This document shows positions 34,553 through 43,590 of a stretch of 64,000 nt of DNA, piece by piece. Position numbers and translations under genes: made by a program. The notes below the pieces were generated by a model that saw nothing but the letters and a program-made list of their open reading frames with translations, was not told the DNA's origin and ran no database searches. The stretch covers positions 112,414 to 176,413 of the forward strand of contig CANIEU010000001.1 of NCBI GenBank assembly GCA_947466585.1, written 5' to 3'. Positions within the stretch are counted from its first letter, which is position 1. Each line of letters opens with the position of its first letter. The stretch is from Fibrobacterota bacterium (GTDB lineage: Bacteria > Fibrobacterota > Fibrobacteria > UBA11236).

Positions 34553-35254
34553 ATGGCTCTTTTCCTGAAACGCAAGCCGCAACCCTCCCCGGGCGCAACT
34601 CTGGCCCCGCCCACCGCGGAAACGCCGGTCGCGCGCCCGGTGGGACGCCCGCCCGCACCGCAGGACGAGGTGGTGCGCCGCGTGCTCGACACGGCCTGCG
34701 AGCAGTACATGCGGCTCGGCTTCAGTTCGGTCACAACCGACGAGACCGCCAAAGCCGCGGGCATCAGCAAGAAAACCCTGTACCAGCTTTTCCCCAGCAA
34801 GGATGAATTGCTGCGCAACGTGGTGCGCGAGAACTCCGAGAAGCACAACGCCGCCATCCGTTCCATCTGCCGCGATGAAACCTGCTCCATCGGCAAACGC
34901 CTGAAGCGCATGATAAACTACCTGTCGGGCCTTTTCGGCGAACTCAGCCCGGCCCTCGTGCACGACATGCGTCGCAGCGCCCCGGAAGTCTGGGCCGAAA
35001 TCGAAAAGGGCCGCCAGCGCTGCATCCAGGAAGATTTCGGGGCCCTGCTGAAGGAGGGCCGCGAGCGCGGCGACTTCCGCAAAGACGTGGACCCGCGCAT
35101 TTTCATGATGATTTACGCGGAAACCATCCGCAACGTGATCAATCCCCAAGCCTTCGCGCAACTGGGCGTGACGCCACAGCGCGTGTTCGAAACCGTCTAC
35201 AAGGTGCTCTTCGAGGGCATTCTGACCGAAAAAGCCCGGAAGGAGTACACATGA
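34553..35254 (+). CDS. TetR-family transcriptional regulator
   Basis: 233 aa. A Pro-rich N-terminal tail (~1-40) precedes the helix-turn-helix domain: VVRRVLDTACEQYMRLGFSSVTTDETAKAAGISKKTLYQLFPSKDELL (~41-88), with the Y-x-x-F-x-x-K-x-x-L hallmark. The ligand domain is AcrR-like and its effector unknown. First gene of an operon with tolC-, MFP- and RND-type genes, overlapping the next gene by ATGA, so it is probably an autoregulated local repressor of the pump. Confidence 0.9.
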   Translation: MALFLKRKPQPSPGATLAPPTAETPVARPVGRPPAPQDEVVRRVLDTACEQYMRLGFSSVTTDETAKAAGISKKTLYQLFPSKDELLRNVVRENSEKHNAAIRSICRDETCSIGKRLKRMINYLSGLFGELSPALVHDMRRSAPEVWAEIEKGRQRCIQEDFGALLKEGRERGDFRKDVDPRIFMMIYAETIRNVINPQAFAQLGVTPQRVFETVYKVLFEGILTEKARKEYT

Positions 35255-36597
35255 ATCGTTCTGTTCCCCTTGTTCTTCCACTTGTTCTCGCACTAACGCT
35301 CGCGGGTGCGACGAGAGCGAGCGCTCAAGCTCCCTTGACTCTCGCAGACGCCCTCCGCGCTGCGCGGAATCAAAGCGATGAGTCGCGCGTCATCGCCGAA
35401 AAAACCGAGAAGCTGCAGGCGATGAAGAGTGAATTATGGGCGGGTGCGCTGCCGCAAGTCACCGGCTACGCCAATGCGGGCCGCGGATCTTCCCCGTTTG
35501 ACCAAGCCGCCGCGGGCTTCTCCGGCGGCGAAGTCGTGAACCCGGTCATGAACCGCTACTCCTACGGTGTGGAAGCGCAGCAGCCGATCTATTCCTTTGG
35601 CCGCCTCAGCCAGTCTTTCCGCGTCGCTTCCAAGCAAATCGCGGCGCAAGACGAAGCCAACCGCAGCGACCTTCAAAAACTGGAACTGCAGGCCTTGGAC
35701 GCTTTCTACGGCGTGGTCACGGCAGAGGCGCGGGTTCGCGTTCTCGAGACCTCGCTGGAGCGTCAACGTCGCAGCACCGGATTCCTCGAATCGAACTTCA
35801 AGGGCGGGGCCGGCGCACGCAGCACGCTGCTGCTGGCGCGCTCCGCGCTCAAGGGTCTCGAACCGCAACGCATTCGCGCGGAGCGCGACGCCGACGCGGC
35901 CCGTATGGCCCTGAACCGGCTCGTGGGCCGCGACGTGCGCGCGCCGCTGACGCTCGACACGGTGAACAATCCGGACCTCTCCGCGCCCGGCACCGATACC
36001 ACCGCAGTCGCGATGCAGCAAGCGCTCGATCGCCGTCCCGACCTCACCTCCATCCGTCTGCAAAAGGAAACCCTGCACGGCTACGCCACCGCCTGGCGCA
36101 TGCAGTATCTCCCGAGCCTAGGCGCACAAGGCAAGGTCGGCATTCTGGCCTATCAGCTCGATAACCAGCTGACCGATTTCGACAAAAATCTCGAATGGCA
36201 GGTCGGCGTAGGCCTCTCGTGGCCGCTCTTCGACGGCTTCACCAGGAGTTCGAAGGCGCGTCAGTACGATGCAGACTCGCGTTCTCTCGCGGCGACCGAA
36301 CGTCAGGTGCGCGCCTTCGCGCGCATTGAAATCGAGGGTGCGGAGCGCGAGACCGGCGCAGCGGACTCCGCCTTTCACGCGGCTCAGGAAGCGCGCGATG
36401 CCGCCGCCGAAGCCGCGGACATGATTGGAAGCGACTTCCGCGCGGGCGCGGGCAACATCACCGATTTGCTCTCCGCGGAGGAGGGCTTGCGCAACGCCGA
36501 GTTGGGACTGCTGTCGGCGCGCTATCAAAAATTACGCGCCGGAGCGGCACTGCGACTGGCACTGGGCATGGACTTGATCAAGGAGAATTCCAAATGA
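35251..36597 (+). CDS. TolC-family outer-membrane efflux protein
   Basis: Outer-membrane channel of a tripartite efflux system; 448 aa with signal peptide (LVLPLVLALTLAGATRASAQ). The body has the duplicated long-helix pattern of the OEP family (ADALRAARNQSDESRVIAEKTEKLQAMKSELWAGALPQVTGYANAG, later RARQYDADSRSLAATERQVR and AGNITDLLSAEEGLRNAELGLLSARYQKLRAGAALRLALGMDL). Co-transcribed with tetR upstream and the membrane fusion gene downstream, with 4-nt overlaps at both ends. Confidence 0.9.
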   Translation: MNRSVPLVLPLVLALTLAGATRASAQAPLTLADALRAARNQSDESRVIAEKTEKLQAMKSELWAGALPQVTGYANAGRGSSPFDQAAAGFSGGEVVNPVMNRYSYGVEAQQPIYSFGRLSQSFRVASKQIAAQDEANRSDLQKLELQALDAFYGVVTAEARVRVLETSLERQRRSTGFLESNFKGGAGARSTLLLARSALKGLEPQRIRAERDADAARMALNRLVGRDVRAPLTLDTVNNPDLSAPGTDTTAVAMQQALDRRPDLTSIRLQKETLHGYATAWRMQYLPSLGAQGKVGILAYQLDNQLTDFDKNLEWQVGVGLSWPLFDGFTRSSKARQYDADSRSLAATERQVRAFARIEIEGAERETGAADSAFHAAQEARDAAAEAADMIGSDFRAGAGNITDLLSAEEGLRNAELGLLSARYQKLRAGAALRLALGMDLIKENSK

Positions 36598-37694
36598 ACA
36601 CACGGAAAACGCAACACCTGAAAATCGCCGGCCTCCCGGGCTTTTTAAGCCTCTTCGCCGCCTCGCTCCTGATCGCAGGGACGCTGAGCGCCTGTGGTAG
36701 AAAAGAGGATGGTAAAAAGGAAGAAGGCGACGCAAAGAAGGTCTCCGCCGACACCACCGCCGCCATTCCGGTGATCACCACCGTGGTCAAGGCTGGTGCC
36801 TTTGAAGACTGGGGCACCTACCCCGCCGATTTGCGCGGCACCGACGACGCCGTGCTCACCGCACCGACTCCCGGCGGCGGACGCGTGAACAGCATCGTTG
36901 AAGTCGGCACCAAGGTCGCCAAGGGTCAGGCCCTCTGCGACATCGAAACCGACCTGTACAACGCCCAGTTGAAGCAGGCCCAGGCCGCCGTGGATCTCGC
37001 CAAAGGCGAGGTCGATCGCGCCCAGACCAATGTGGAACAGGGCTACGTGGGCAAGGCCGTGCAGGACAAGGCAAACCTGGATTTCGAAGGCGCCCGCGTG
37101 GCCCTCTTCCAGGCCCGCCGCGCCTATGAAAACAGCCGTTGCCAGGCTCCGTTCGCCGGCGTTTTGGTCAGCCGTTCGATCGAACAGTTCCAAACCGTCG
37201 CCCCCGGCACGCCCACGGTGCGGGTGGCCGCGCTCTCGCAACTCGAAGCGCTGGTCTCGATTCCCGAAAGCGAATCGCAAGGTTACAAGGAAGGACAGCG
37301 CGCCGAGTTCCATCTTCTTCAAGCCGAAGGCAAACCCATTCTCGGGACCATCCGCAGCTTGGATCGCGCCGTGCAGTCGAACAACCGCGTCGTTTCGGCA
37401 CGCGTCAAGGTCGGCAATCCCGGCGGCATGCTCAGCCCGGGAATGATCGGCAAGGTGCGTATTCTCCGCTATCGTTACGAAAAGGCCTTGGTGGTCGCTT
37501 CGCAAGCGGTGTTGCGCCTGCAGACCGGCACCGCCGTGATGGTGGTTCGCGGCGACCGGGCCCATCAGGTTCCGGTGGTTCTCGGCCCCTCACTCGGCGA
37601 TTCGGTCGTACTGCTCGAAGGTGTTTCCGCTGGAGACCGCATCATCACCGTGGGTGCGTTCCAAGTTTCGGAAGGCACGCGGGTCAAGTTTTAA
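36594..37694 (+). CDS. RND efflux periplasmic adaptor (membrane fusion) lipoprotein
   Basis: 366 aa. A type II signal peptide with lipobox LSAC (residues ~31-34) anchors it in a membrane. It has the HlyD/AcrA-type layout: VNSIVEVGTKVAKGQALCDIETDLYNAQLKQAQAAVDLAKGEVDRAQTNV (lipoyl half plus hairpin), RCQAPFAGVLVSRSIEQFQTVAPGTPTVRV-type second lipoyl half, then the beta-barrel and membrane-proximal domains. The partner RND pump lies 132 bp downstream, beyond a cluster of compact palindromes. Confidence 0.9.
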   Translation: MNTRKTQHLKIAGLPGFLSLFAASLLIAGTLSACGRKEDGKKEEGDAKKVSADTTAAIPVITTVVKAGAFEDWGTYPADLRGTDDAVLTAPTPGGGRVNSIVEVGTKVAKGQALCDIETDLYNAQLKQAQAAVDLAKGEVDRAQTNVEQGYVGKAVQDKANLDFEGARVALFQARRAYENSRCQAPFAGVLVSRSIEQFQTVAPGTPTVRVAALSQLEALVSIPESESQGYKEGQRAEFHLLQAEGKPILGTIRSLDRAVQSNNRVVSARVKVGNPGGMLSPGMIGKVRILRYRYEKALVVASQAVLRLQTGTAVMVVRGDRAHQVPVVLGPSLGDSVVLLEGVSAGDRIITVGAFQVSEGTRVKF

Positions 37695-37695
37695 G

Positions 37696-37797
37696 GCGTA
37701 GGGGTGATGCACGCATCACCTATTCAAAAAGTCTGACGAAGAACCGTAGGGGCGACTCACGAGTCGCCCCGGACAAACGGGTCCACGAAGGGACCCG
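37696..37797. repeat. Cluster of three compact palindromes between efflux genes
   Basis: Hairpin 1: GGTGATGC-AC-GCATCACC (37703-37720). Hairpin 2: GGGGCGACTC-AC-GAGTCGCCCC (37749-37770). Hairpin 3: CGGGTCC-ACGAAG-GGACCCG (37778-37797). Hairpins 1 and 2 share a leading CGTAGGGG and the central AC loop, so they look like two diverged copies of one palindromic intergenic repeat. Located between the MFP and RND genes of one operon, they could slow RNA decay or tune downstream expression. Confidence 0.8.
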
Positions 37798-37826
37798 AAC
37801 CATGAGCTGACCACGGAGAAAATCCC

Positions 37827-40800
37827 ATGACAAAATTCGCCGTTAAAAACCCCGTCACGATTCTCGTGCTCGCGCTCATTCTATTGATCGCGGGCGCGCT
37901 ATCGTACATCCGCCTGCCGCGCGAAGCCTTTCCCGAAATCAAGATTCCCCTGATTTTCGCGACGGTGATCTACCCCGGCGCGTCCCCCGAGGACATGGAA
38001 AAGCTCGTCGCCGAGAAAATCGAAGACAAGCTCGAAGGCCTGGACGGCCTGAAAAAGGTGACCTCGACTTCGGGTGAAGGCTACGCCACCATTCAGGTCG
38101 AGTTCAACGCCAACGTGGACGTGGAAACCGCGCTGCGCCGTGTGAAGGACAAGGTCGACGAGGCCCGCCCCGACCTGCCTACAGACGTGGAAGAACCCGT
38201 CGTTCAGGAACTCAACTTTTCGAACATTCCGATTTTGGTGCTCTCGCTTTCGGCGGATTACGAAGGCGAACGGCTCGACCAAGTGGCCGAAGATCTCAAA
38301 GACCGTATGGCAGCCGTTCCCGGCGTGCTGGAATCGAGCATCACCGGCAAGCGCGAGCGCGAAATCGCCATCGACGCTGATCCAGCCAAGCTCCGTCAGT
38401 ACGGTCTATCGCTCAACGACCTGGTGGCGGCCGTGCAAACGCAGCACCGCAACATCCCCGGCGGCACGCTGGTCGCAGGCGGTAACCGTTTCTCGCTCAA
38501 GCTCACCGGCGAAGTGGAGTCGCCCGAAAAGTTCGGCGATCTGATCGTGCGTGCCGAGGGCGCGACCTTGGTGCGCCTGCGCGACGTGGCCGACGTGTCG
38601 TTCCAATACAGCCGCGATCGTTCGACCATCTTTCGCCTCAACGGCAAAAACTCGCTGGCCGTGACGGTGACCAAGCGTGTGGGCGCGAACATCCTCACGG
38701 TGGTGGACGCGGCGAAAAAAGTCGTGGAAGAGAACCGTTCCTCGTGGCCGCGCGGCACGACAGTCGACTACACGATGGACCAATCCACCGAAATCCGCCA
38801 CACGGTGAACGAATTGCAGAACCACATTATCCTCGGCGTGATCCTAGTGGTGGTGCTGCTCTCATTCTTCCTCGGCCTGCGCAACAGCCTCTTCATCAGC
38901 ACCGCGATCCCCTTCAGTATGACGATCGGGTTTTTGGTGCTTGAAGTGATGGGTGTGACGCTGAACATGGTCGTGCTTTTCTCGCTCATCATCGCGCTGG
39001 GCATGCTCGTCGACGACGGCATCGTGGTGGTGGAGAACATCTACCGGCATTTGCAGATGGGCAAGAGCCGCGTTCAGGCGGCCATCGACGGCACCAAGGA
39101 GGTCGCGATTCCGGTGACCACAGCCACCGTCACCACCATCGTGGCCTTCCTCCCCATCATTTTCATGCCCGGCATCATGGGCCAGTTCATGAAGTACCTG
39201 CCGATCACCGTGATGGTGACGTTGGCGGGCTCGCTCTTTGTGGCCTTCGTGTTCAACCCGGTGTTCGCCTCGCTGTTCATGAACAGCAAGGAGAAAGGCA
39301 TGGACGAACACGGCGGCGAACGCTTCGACCGCTTCCGCCAGTGGTACAAGAAAAAGCTCAGCCGCGTGATTCATCATCCGATTCTGACGGCCGTGTTCTG
39401 CTTCTTCTTCGTCGTCACCGGTATCATGGCCTACGGCATCCTCGGCCCGGGTGTGGTGTTTTTCCCGAACGCCGATCCGAAGGTCGCCGCCGTGGAAATC
39501 ACGGGCCCGCTCGGCGTCGATATCACCTCTACGGACGAAGCCTTGAAAAAGGTGGAAGCCAAGCTGTTCACGATTCCGAAGGACCAGGGCGACATCCAGA
39601 GCTTCTCCGCAGTAACCGGCTTCGGTAAATCGGCCATGGGAACCGAGCCTCGCCCCGAGTCGCACCGTGGGTATGTCGATATCGGCTTTACCGAATACGA
39701 CAAACGCGAAGTCACTTCCTGGAAGTCGATGAAGTGGATGCAAGACAATATCCCGCAAATCCTGCCAGGCTGGAAAGTGGCCGTCAAGAAGCAGGATGAC
39801 GGTCCGCCGCAGGGTTACCCCGTGAGCTTTGAAATCTCGGGCGACGATTTCGGCGTGCTCGGCGCGATCGCCGACTCCGTCGAAGAGCGCCTGTCGAAGG
39901 TGCCGGGTCTGGTCAACATCAACTCCGACTACGAACCAGTGCGCCCCGAGCTCACGATTGAGGTCGATCGCGAGCAGGCGCAGCAACTCGGCGTCAGCAC
40001 CAGCGATGTGGCTTTGGCCGTGCGCGGAGCCATCCAGGGCTTCGAGGCCGGCAAATACCGCCTCGGCAAGGACGAGCACGATATCATGGTGCGCCTGAAT
40101 CCCGAGTCGCGTGAAAGCTTCACGGGCATCGACCGCATCACCATTCCCCACAAGGGCTCGCAGATCCCCTTGACCTCGGTGGCCAACATCCGCCAGCAGG
40201 CCAACCTCGCCAGCATCCGCCACCTCGACGGAAACCGCACGGTTCAGGTATGGGCCGAATTGATTCCGGGAACCAAGGATGAGTCGAAGCCCAAGGCGGC
40301 GGCGATCAAGGCGATGGAAAATCTGCGAATGCTTCCGGGTTACACCGTCGGTACCGGCAGCAGCAACCGCGATCAGGAAGAGTCCGCCTCCTTCCTCATC
40401 ATGGCCTTCTTCATCGCCGTCGCGCTGGTGGTGATCACCATGGTGGCTCAGTTCAACTCGGTCGCGCAGCCGCTCATGGTGTTCTCCGGCATCTTGCTCT
40501 CGCTGGGCGGCGTGTTCTGGGGCTTCGTGCTCATGAATCGCCTGTTCTTCACGGAGGTGACTTTCTCGATCATGATGACGGGCATCGGCATCATCGCCCT
40601 CGCCGGCGTAGTGGCCAAGAACGGCATCGTGCTGATCGACTTCATCAATCACCTGCGCCACGAAGGCGCGCCGCTTGAAGAGGCCGTGGTCGAAGGCGGG
40701 GCTACCCGTTTGCGTCCGGTGTTGCTTACCGCCATCACGGCCATGATCGCTCTCGTGCCCATGGCCACCGGCAAGGGCTTCGACTTCACCCACCTCAAGT

Positions 40801-41087
40801 TCGTGTGGAAGTCAGAAAGCTCGCTGTGGTGGACCCCGATGGCGTGGGCGCTGTTTTGGGGCCTGTTCTTCAACACCGTGCTGACCCTTTTCGTGGTGCC
40901 GACGTTCTATTACGCCTGGGAAACCTTCAAGCCATGGGCACTCAAGGTTGGTCCTATCGGCGTGGTCACCGGCACGTTCCGCAACCTCTGGAGTTTTCTG
41001 AAGGCGGTCGCACGTGGAATCCCCCATCTTCCCGGGTACATCGCAGGGCTCTTCTCGCGCCGCGCGCGACCCAAATCCGCCGCCTAG
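37827..41087 (+). CDS. RND-family efflux pump inner-membrane transporter
   Basis: Proton-driven export pump of the AcrB/HAE1 superfamily; 1086 aa. Transmembrane helix 1 begins NPVTILVLALILLIAGALSYIRLP, typical of the subgroup seen with separate MFP. Proton-relay aspartates D396 and D397 sit in MLVDDGIVVVENIYRHLQ. The second half repeats the fold (ISVALVVITMVAQFNSV-like helix, IALAGVVAKNGIVLIDFINHLR). The substrate is unknown; the local TetR and MarR regulators suggest a drug, lipid or solvent. It ends the operon at a strong bidirectional terminator. Confidence 0.93.
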   Translation: MTKFAVKNPVTILVLALILLIAGALSYIRLPREAFPEIKIPLIFATVIYPGASPEDMEKLVAEKIEDKLEGLDGLKKVTSTSGEGYATIQVEFNANVDVETALRRVKDKVDEARPDLPTDVEEPVVQELNFSNIPILVLSLSADYEGERLDQVAEDLKDRMAAVPGVLESSITGKREREIAIDADPAKLRQYGLSLNDLVAAVQTQHRNIPGGTLVAGGNRFSLKLTGEVESPEKFGDLIVRAEGATLVRLRDVADVSFQYSRDRSTIFRLNGKNSLAVTVTKRVGANILTVVDAAKKVVEENRSSWPRGTTVDYTMDQSTEIRHTVNELQNHIILGVILVVVLLSFFLGLRNSLFISTAIPFSMTIGFLVLEVMGVTLNMVVLFSLIIALGMLVDDGIVVVENIYRHLQMGKSRVQAAIDGTKEVAIPVTTATVTTIVAFLPIIFMPGIMGQFMKYLPITVMVTLAGSLFVAFVFNPVFASLFMNSKEKGMDEHGGERFDRFRQWYKKKLSRVIHHPILTAVFCFFFVVTGIMAYGILGPGVVFFPNADPKVAAVEITGPLGVDITSTDEALKKVEAKLFTIPKDQGDIQSFSAVTGFGKSAMGTEPRPESHRGYVDIGFTEYDKREVTSWKSMKWMQDNIPQILPGWKVAVKKQDDGPPQGYPVSFEISGDDFGVLGAIADSVEERLSKVPGLVNINSDYEPVRPELTIEVDREQAQQLGVSTSDVALAVRGAIQGFEAGKYRLGKDEHDIMVRLNPESRESFTGIDRITIPHKGSQIPLTSVANIRQQANLASIRHLDGNRTVQVWAELIPGTKDESKPKAAAIKAMENLRMLPGYTVGTGSSNRDQEESASFLIMAFFIAVALVVITMVAQFNSVAQPLMVFSGILLSLGGVFWGFVLMNRLFFTEVTFSIMMTGIGIIALAGVVAKNGIVLIDFINHLRHEGAPLEEAVVEGGATRLRPVLLTAITAMIALVPMATGKGFDFTHLKFVWKSESSLWWTPMAWALFWGLFFNTVLTLFVVPTFYYAWETFKPWALKVGPIGVVTGTFRNLWSFLKAVARGIPHLPGYIAGLFSRRARPKSAA

Positions 41088-41115
41088 TACGCCTGATTAG
41101 CAGGGATTCAAAAAC

Positions 41116-41155
41116 AAAAAAGCCGCCCCGGTCGAAAGACTCGGGCGGCTTTTTT
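41116..41155. terminator. Strong bidirectional intrinsic terminator
   Basis: A 13-bp perfect stem, AAAAAAGCCGCCC (41116-41128) with GGGCGGCTTTTTT (41143-41155), encloses a 14-nt loop. The T-run follows on the plus strand and the A-run gives the same on the minus strand. It sits between the convergent RND pump and ABC ATPase genes. Confidence 0.93.
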
Positions 41156-41191
41156 ATGCGGGTTTTTTCGGGATAGGCGGAACGAAAGCCT

Positions 41192-42820
41192 TTAAAAACG
41201 GGCTCCGGAAAAGGACGCTTCGAGCAGAGCTTGCGTGTAAGCGTGCGTCGGATTCGCGAACACCGCGCGCGTCTCCCCTTCCTCTACGACGACGCCTTTG
41301 TGCATCACCATTACACGCTCAGCGATACGCTCCACCACGCCAAGATCGTGCGAGATGAAGACGTACGTCAAACCCAGCTTGTCCCCGAGGGATTCGAGCA
41401 GTTCGAGTACCTGCGCCTGCACGGTCATGTCGAGCGATGCGACCGGTTCATCGGCCACCACGAGCTTGGGAGACACTGCCAACGCGCGGGCGATCGCCAA
41501 ACGCTGGCGTTGACCGCCTGAAAACTGATGAGGGTACTTGACGGCATCGGAGGCCTTGAGGCCAACCGATTCCAGTAATGCGGCCACGCGATCCTTCATC
41601 TCACGCTCGGGCGCCAATGAATGGATGCGCAGCGGTTCGGCCACGAGATATCCCGCGCTGAGCCGGGGGTTGAGCGAGGCGTACGGATCCTGAAACACCA
41701 TCTGTGCCTCGCGGCGGAAGGCGCGCAGGGGGGCCCCCTCAAGTCGCAACAAGTCGGTATTGCCGTCCCACAGCAGCTTTCCCGATGTGACCGGGCCGAG
41801 ACGAATCAAAGCGCGACCCAACGTGCTTTTGCCCGATCCCGATTCGCCCACGATGGCGAGCGTCTCGCCGGCGCGCACCTCCAGCGAAACCCGATCCACA
41901 GCGGTCATCACAGAGCCCGACCGACCAAAAAGACCGGATTGCAAAGGATATTGGACGGTGATGTCTTTCGCAGAGAGCAAGATGTTCGGGACGCTACGGG
42001 AGTTTTCCTCCGGCCGCTGCGCGGCATCCGTGCGGGAATCGCGGACGTGCATGGATCCCACCAACATCTTCGTGTAGGGATGTTCGGCGCGGGTGAACAG
42101 GTCTGCGACGTTTAACGTCTCCACGATCTTCCCGGATTGCATGACCGCGGCACGATCGGCGGTTCGCACCACGGCGTCCAAATCGTGGGTGATGAAGAGC
42201 AGCGCCATGCCGCGTTGCAGTGCAAGCGTGCGGAGCAAGGTCAGAATCTGCGCCTGCACGGTCGCGTCGAGCGCGGTGGTCGGCTCGTCGGCGATGAGCA
42301 GCGCAGGCTTGAGGGCCAGCATCATGGCGATGATCACGCGTTGGCGCATGCCGCCCGAAAGCTCGTGCGGATATTGGCCGAATTGCCGCGCGGGATCGGG
42401 AAGCCCGACTTCGCGGAAGAGCTCCAGCACACACGCGCGCGCCTGTGCAGCGGAAAGACCTTCGAGCACGCGCATCGCCTCGGCGGTTTGATCGCCGCAG
42501 GTCATCACGGGGTTGAGGTATTGCATGGGGTCTTGAAACACCATGGCCATACCGCTACCCCGCAAAGCCCGGCGCGACGCATCCGAAAGCCCGTTGAGTT
42601 CGAAATCGCGGAAGCGGATCGATCCTCCGGAGACTGCGGCGGCGGGAGGCAAGAGGCCGAGCACCGCCGAAGCCGTAAGGCTTTTCCCGCTGCCCGATTC
42701 GCCTACCAGCGCCAATACCTCGCCCGCGGCGACGGAGAAGGAAACATCCTCCACGGGATAGATCGCCCCGGCTTCGGTGCGAATGCGGACGGTGAGGTGC
42801 GCGACTTCAAGAACGGACAT
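41192..42820 (-). CDS. ABC transporter ATPase with two fused nucleotide-binding domains (DppD-DppF type)
   Basis: 542 aa made of two oligopeptide-type ATPases in tandem. Domain 1 (~1-255) has Walker A GESGSGKS, signature LSGGMRQR and Walker B LLIADEPTTALD. Domain 2 (~285-540) has GESGSGKST, FSGGQRQRLAIARAL and LVVADEPVASLD. Both are the type that powers dipeptide/oligopeptide or nickel importers; the fusion resembles YejF/GsiA. No permease or binding-protein gene adjoins it, so partners lie elsewhere. ATG 42820; divergent from the HAD gene with 71 bp between. Confidence 0.9.
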   Translation of the reverse strand: MSVLEVAHLTVRIRTEAGAIYPVEDVSFSVAAGEVLALVGESGSGKSLTASAVLGLLPPAAAVSGGSIRFRDFELNGLSDASRRALRGSGMAMVFQDPMQYLNPVMTCGDQTAEAMRVLEGLSAAQARACVLELFREVGLPDPARQFGQYPHELSGGMRQRVIIAMMLALKPALLIADEPTTALDATVQAQILTLLRTLALQRGMALLFITHDLDAVVRTADRAAVMQSGKIVETLNVADLFTRAEHPYTKMLVGSMHVRDSRTDAAQRPEENSRSVPNILLSAKDITVQYPLQSGLFGRSGSVMTAVDRVSLEVRAGETLAIVGESGSGKSTLGRALIRLGPVTSGKLLWDGNTDLLRLEGAPLRAFRREAQMVFQDPYASLNPRLSAGYLVAEPLRIHSLAPEREMKDRVAALLESVGLKASDAVKYPHQFSGGQRQRLAIARALAVSPKLVVADEPVASLDMTVQAQVLELLESLGDKLGLTYVFISHDLGVVERIAERVMVMHKGVVVEEGETRAVFANPTHAYTQALLEASFSGARF

Positions 42821-42891
42821 GCGACAAGTTTAGCATACGGCGGACACCTTGAAGCGAACAGCTGGCCCCCCGGTCAGCTATTATTACCCCC

Positions 42892-43590
42892 ATGTCATCC
42901 ATTCTGCTGCTCGATCTCGATCACACGCTCTACCCATCCACCTCGCCCACGCTGCCGGCGGTGGATGCCCGCATCACGCACTTCATCGAAATCCGTCTCC
43001 ATCTGCCCCTCGCCGAAGCCGACGCCATGCGCCGGGAACTGTGCGCGGAGCACGGTACCACCTTGCGCGGTCTCGAAATGCTGCACGGAGTCAGTCGTGA
43101 GGAGTATACCGACTTCATTCAGGATTTGGCCGATCATGTGATGCCTTCTCCCGATCCGCACTTACGAGTGTGGCTCGAGAACATGGCGCGGCGCGTGCCG
43201 ACCTATCTCTTTACCAACGCGCGGCGGGATTGGGCCGACCGTTGCCTGCGGCATCTGGGCATCGAGGACTTGGTCCGGAATAGGGAAGAGGAAGGGTCGA
43301 TTTCCTCCGCGGGCGGAACGGTGGCGGGAATCTTCGACATCGACTTCATGGCCTGGGTGGGCAAGCCGCACCGCGAGGCGTACGAAAAGGTCGAGAATCA
43401 TTTGATGGAACGACACCCGCAGGCCACGGAATTCATCTTCGCCGACGACCGGCTCGAAAACCTCGTGACCGCGCGGGCGCGCGGTTGGCAAACCGTGTGG
43501 GTGCGCCCGCACGACGCCGCGTCCGGTCTGGGCGGCGGCCACCACATTGTGGACAGAATCACCGAGCTCGACCCGGAAACCTTCGTGTGA
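42892..43590 (+). CDS. HAD-superfamily hydrolase, pyrimidine 5'-nucleotidase-like
   Basis: 232 aa. HAD motifs in order: DLDHTLYP (nucleophile Asp near residue 7), FTNARRDWADRCLRHLGIEDL (motif II Thr/Asn), K in VGKPHREAYEKV (motif III) and FADDRLENLVTARARGWQTVWV (motif IV). The layout matches SDT1/YjjG-like nucleotidases; the true substrate is unknown. Its TGA overlaps the candidate GTG of lpxB (GTGA at 43587). Confidence 0.85.
   Translation: MSSILLLDLDHTLYPSTSPTLPAVDARITHFIEIRLHLPLAEADAMRRELCAEHGTTLRGLEMLHGVSREEYTDFIQDLADHVMPSPDPHLRVWLENMARRVPTYLFTNARRDWADRCLRHLGIEDLVRNREEEGSISSAGGTVAGIFDIDFMAWVGKPHREAYEKVENHLMERHPQATEFIFADDRLENLVTARARGWQTVWVRPHDAASGLGGGHHIVDRITELDPETFV

Noticed and set aside
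38862-40793. 643-codon minus-strand frame opposite the RND pump
   Set aside because: His/Glu/Asp-rich antisense frame typical of the complement of membrane-protein codons; not a gene.
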